In this document: piece after piece, positions 62,218 to 64,000 of the stretch
How the letters are laid out: each line of letters starts with the position of its first letter
Position numbering within the stretch: position 1 is the stretch's first letter
Assembly (NCBI GenBank): GCA_022410635.1
Contig: JAJVDF010000784.1
Location: 407,584 to 471,583 of the forward strand
Reading direction: 5' to 3'
DNA: 64,000 bases
Source of the DNA: Tretioscincus oriximinensis
Lineage: Eukaryota; Chordata; Lepidosauria; Squamata; Gymnophthalmidae
Position numbers and translations under genes: made by a program
Notes under the pieces: generated by a model
Database searches by the model: none
Told to the model about the DNA's origin: nothing
The model's input: the letters and a program-made list of their open reading frames with translations, nothing else

Positions 62218-62605
62218 ACCCTCCCCACAATCTGTTTTATTCTGGAATCTACTCTAAATCTGAACTAACCTCCCCACTCACCTTTAATATTCCACCCTGT
62301 TTTCCCACTACATTGCCTTGTATTCTCATCACATGGCGTGTTTCATAAGTACTGCTGCACTAGCCTTACTGCAATTCTCAACATTCTCTGCAAGCCAAGA
62401 GTCAATGAACTTTTACATCTAGCCTCAAAGTCTCGTGACATGTTNCCACGGTAGAACGCCCCCAGGAAGGATTTTTAGCGAATTTACACAGTAGCCAGAA
62501 TGAAGTCAGAAAAAAGGAGGTATAAGAAAAAAAAATGGGAACAGGGACCTTTTGAATGAGTAGATTGCTGAACTTCCACNAACACGTAGGGCAGATTTTT
62601 CTGGT
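62218..62605 (-). mobile_element. family Q3 element, minus strand, uninterrupted
   Basis: CCCTCCCCACAATCTGTTTT, AATGAACTTTTACATCTAGC, GGAAGGATTTTTAGCGAATT. At 62470-62495 it runs unbroken through the point where the 31.8-kb copy carries the Harbinger-like insertion. Confidence 0.75.
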
Positions 62606-62885
62606 GTGCAGAGATTAAGAACAACAGTCTTTCAACAGAGAGATCGGCATTTGAGGCCCATGTGTCTGCTGGGCAGAGGGATGCGCGCCCTCTACTGGTC
62701 TAGCTTCAGCTAGTCTAGCTGTTTGAAAGTAAGTGCTTGCAAGAAGATGAATAGGTTCCATGACAATGTGATGGGAAAGATAGAATGTAAACCTTAGGGT
62801 GAAAAATAACTTGTAAGCTGCTTTGAGTCCCTTAGGGTGAGAAAAGCAGGGTATAAAAACCCAGTTGTTCTTCTTCCTCTTCCAT
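62606..62885 (+). mobile_element. type III SINE
   Basis: Head (GTCTTTCAACAGAGAGATCG.. GAGGCCCATGTG), GCGCGCCCTCTACTGGTCTA, GTTTGAAAGTAAGTGCTTGC, GCTTTGAGTCCCTTAGGGTG and a short TTC tail. Confidence 0.88.
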
Positions 62886-63560
62886 CATGTCTTCTCTTTC
62901 CACCTTAATACCAACTATTACTAGCAACTCTTTTCTGGAATACAGTGAAGCAAGAACAATGTGTGTCTTTATTGTGGCCTTCATGCAGACCATAACTCTT
63001 TTTTTAATAGATATTTTTTTCTAATGCATCATCTGTCTGTAAATGTTTTTCCCCACCNCCACCCCTTTTGAACAGTTCCCTGAAAAGAGGATTCTGTGTA
63101 GACCAATATAATTTTTATATATTATTAAAACCCTCCATTCAGACTTCTCTCCTGATAGACTCCTTTTGGCTACGTTGACACATTATATAGCATCCTTTTA
63201 AAAATAAAGATTATAAATGCGAAGGCGCCTCAGGGTAAAGTTGCCCCCCAAAAAACCTCCCAAAAAATTACATGTGGACCCCATTGTATGTGGCCGGCAG
63301 CTGTTTTCNCATGGGATGAAATATGGCCAGGGAGGAATGTCATAATCTTGTTTTACGGTAACTGATGCTGCAGTGGGGTTTGTGAAGCCTCACATAAATA
63401 GAATGTTNGTGCCTGGCTACTTTTTCCCCTTCCTTTTTTTTGCATACTAGACATTCAAATGTCAANCATTATGGCTGAACCATCGGCAGAGTTGTGAAGC
63501 AGATAAAGAGCCTGGGATGACAAAGAGCAAAGTCAGAACCGACCTCTATAAAATAAATAA
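62886..63560. other. no gene seen
   Basis: Unrecognised DNA with several ambiguous bases. Confidence 0.4.
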
Positions 63561-63564
63561 AAAA

Positions 63565-63815
63565 TAGAAAGAAGAATTGGGGTTTTATACTCCCCCTTTC
63601 TCGTGTTCCAGGTGTGGAGAGGAGGGAACGCTATCTATTGGCCTCAGCTTCAGCCAACCTAGCTGTTTGAAAGCAAGTTATTGCAAGTAGCTTACTTAAT
63701 AGGCGCCACCACAACGTGATGGGAGAAGATTGTTGTAAGCCTTTGGGGTAAAATTAGCTTACATTGCACTCTTGAGAGCCTTCAGTTAAGAAGGGTGAAG
63801 TATAAAAAACCAATT
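63565..63815 (+). mobile_element. type III SINE, plus, after a short inverted SINE end
   Basis: 63565-63606 (GAATTGGGGTTTTATACTCC..TTTCTCG) is an inverted SINE 3' end. From 63610 a plus copy follows: GGAACGCTATCTATTGGCCT.. CCACCACAACGTGATGGGAG.. TATAAAAAACCAATTC. The tRNA head is missing. Confidence 0.8.
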
Positions 63816-64000
63816 CTTCTTTCTTCTTCTTTTTTCTTTCTTCTTTTTTTTTCTTTCTTCTTTTTTTTCTTTCTTCTTCTTTCTTCTTTTTTTTCTTTCT
63901 TCTTCTTTCTTCTTTTTTTCTTTCTTCTTCTTTTTTTCCTTTTTTTTCCTTCTTTCTTCTTTCCTTTCCTTCTTTCTTCTTTTTTTTCTTTCTTCTTTTT
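63816..64000. repeat. TTC/TTTC pyrimidine array, runs off the window
   Basis: Pure pyrimidine, mixed TTC and TTTTTTTCTTTC units, starting exactly at the SINE tail. It continues past the window end. Confidence 0.95.

Overview
The window looks like nuclear DNA of a squamate reptile (a lizard-type genome). The evidence is many tRNA-headed SINEs of the Sauria type, several L2-like and CR1-like LINE remnants with the 3' ends usual in squamates, a tetrapod-type L1 3' end, and many short non-autonomous DNA transposons. I found no exon of a recognisable protein-coding gene, no rRNA and no intact tRNA gene. Nearly all open frames lie in transposon debris, simple repeats or unique non-coding DNA. The window reads as intergenic or intronic DNA. 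The species cannot be named from this. Scattered single n bases and two gaps (23097-23616 and 37581-38125) mark it as draft assembly.

Layout. 0-8 kb: an inverted-repeat pair (217-337 and 1640-1740), SINEs, a solo LTR (3407-4147), a hAT element (4500-4790) and a large GAA tract attached to a SINE tail. 8-24 kb: CR1 and L2 remnants, several copies of a non-autonomous family marked by TGAGCATGCTCA (called Q1 here), a truncated L1 with its target-site duplication, a foldback element (16760-17008), a degenerate minisatellite (about 20.2-21.1 kb), nested SINEs and the first gap. 24-37 kb: Q2 and Q3 families (probably relatives of Q1), a three-level transposon nest at 31.7-32.9 kb, and the 3' end of an L1 (35.3-36.0 kb). 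37-50 kb: the second gap beside a TTC array, long purine and pyrimidine tracts, and CR1 and L2 remnants. 50-64 kb: an L2 split by a very GC-rich hAT element, an ATCT array, a long but broken CR1 reverse-transcriptase region split by a SINE, a 92-bp-arm hairpin at 61.4 kb, and a pyrimidine array running off the end.

How the parts relate. The SINEs come in three builds that mix two tRNA-like heads with two LINE-type tails. One tail matches the L2-like LINEs of this same window over 27 exact bases; the other is the tail that ends in TTC repeats. Most long GAA/TTC arrays start exactly at such tails. Several insertions carry clear target-site duplications, which gives a local order of events.

Among the repeats lie low-repeat stretches (about 2.5-2.8, 5.7-6.8, 15.4-16.2, 24.2-25.3, 38.3-39.0, 40.6-41.1, 51.6-52.1, 53.6-54.2, 56.2-56.9 and 58.9-59.5 kb). 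They are candidates for conserved regulatory DNA, but sequence conservation cannot be judged from one genome. I found no convincing undescribed multi-gene system. The most unusual items are the transposon structures.
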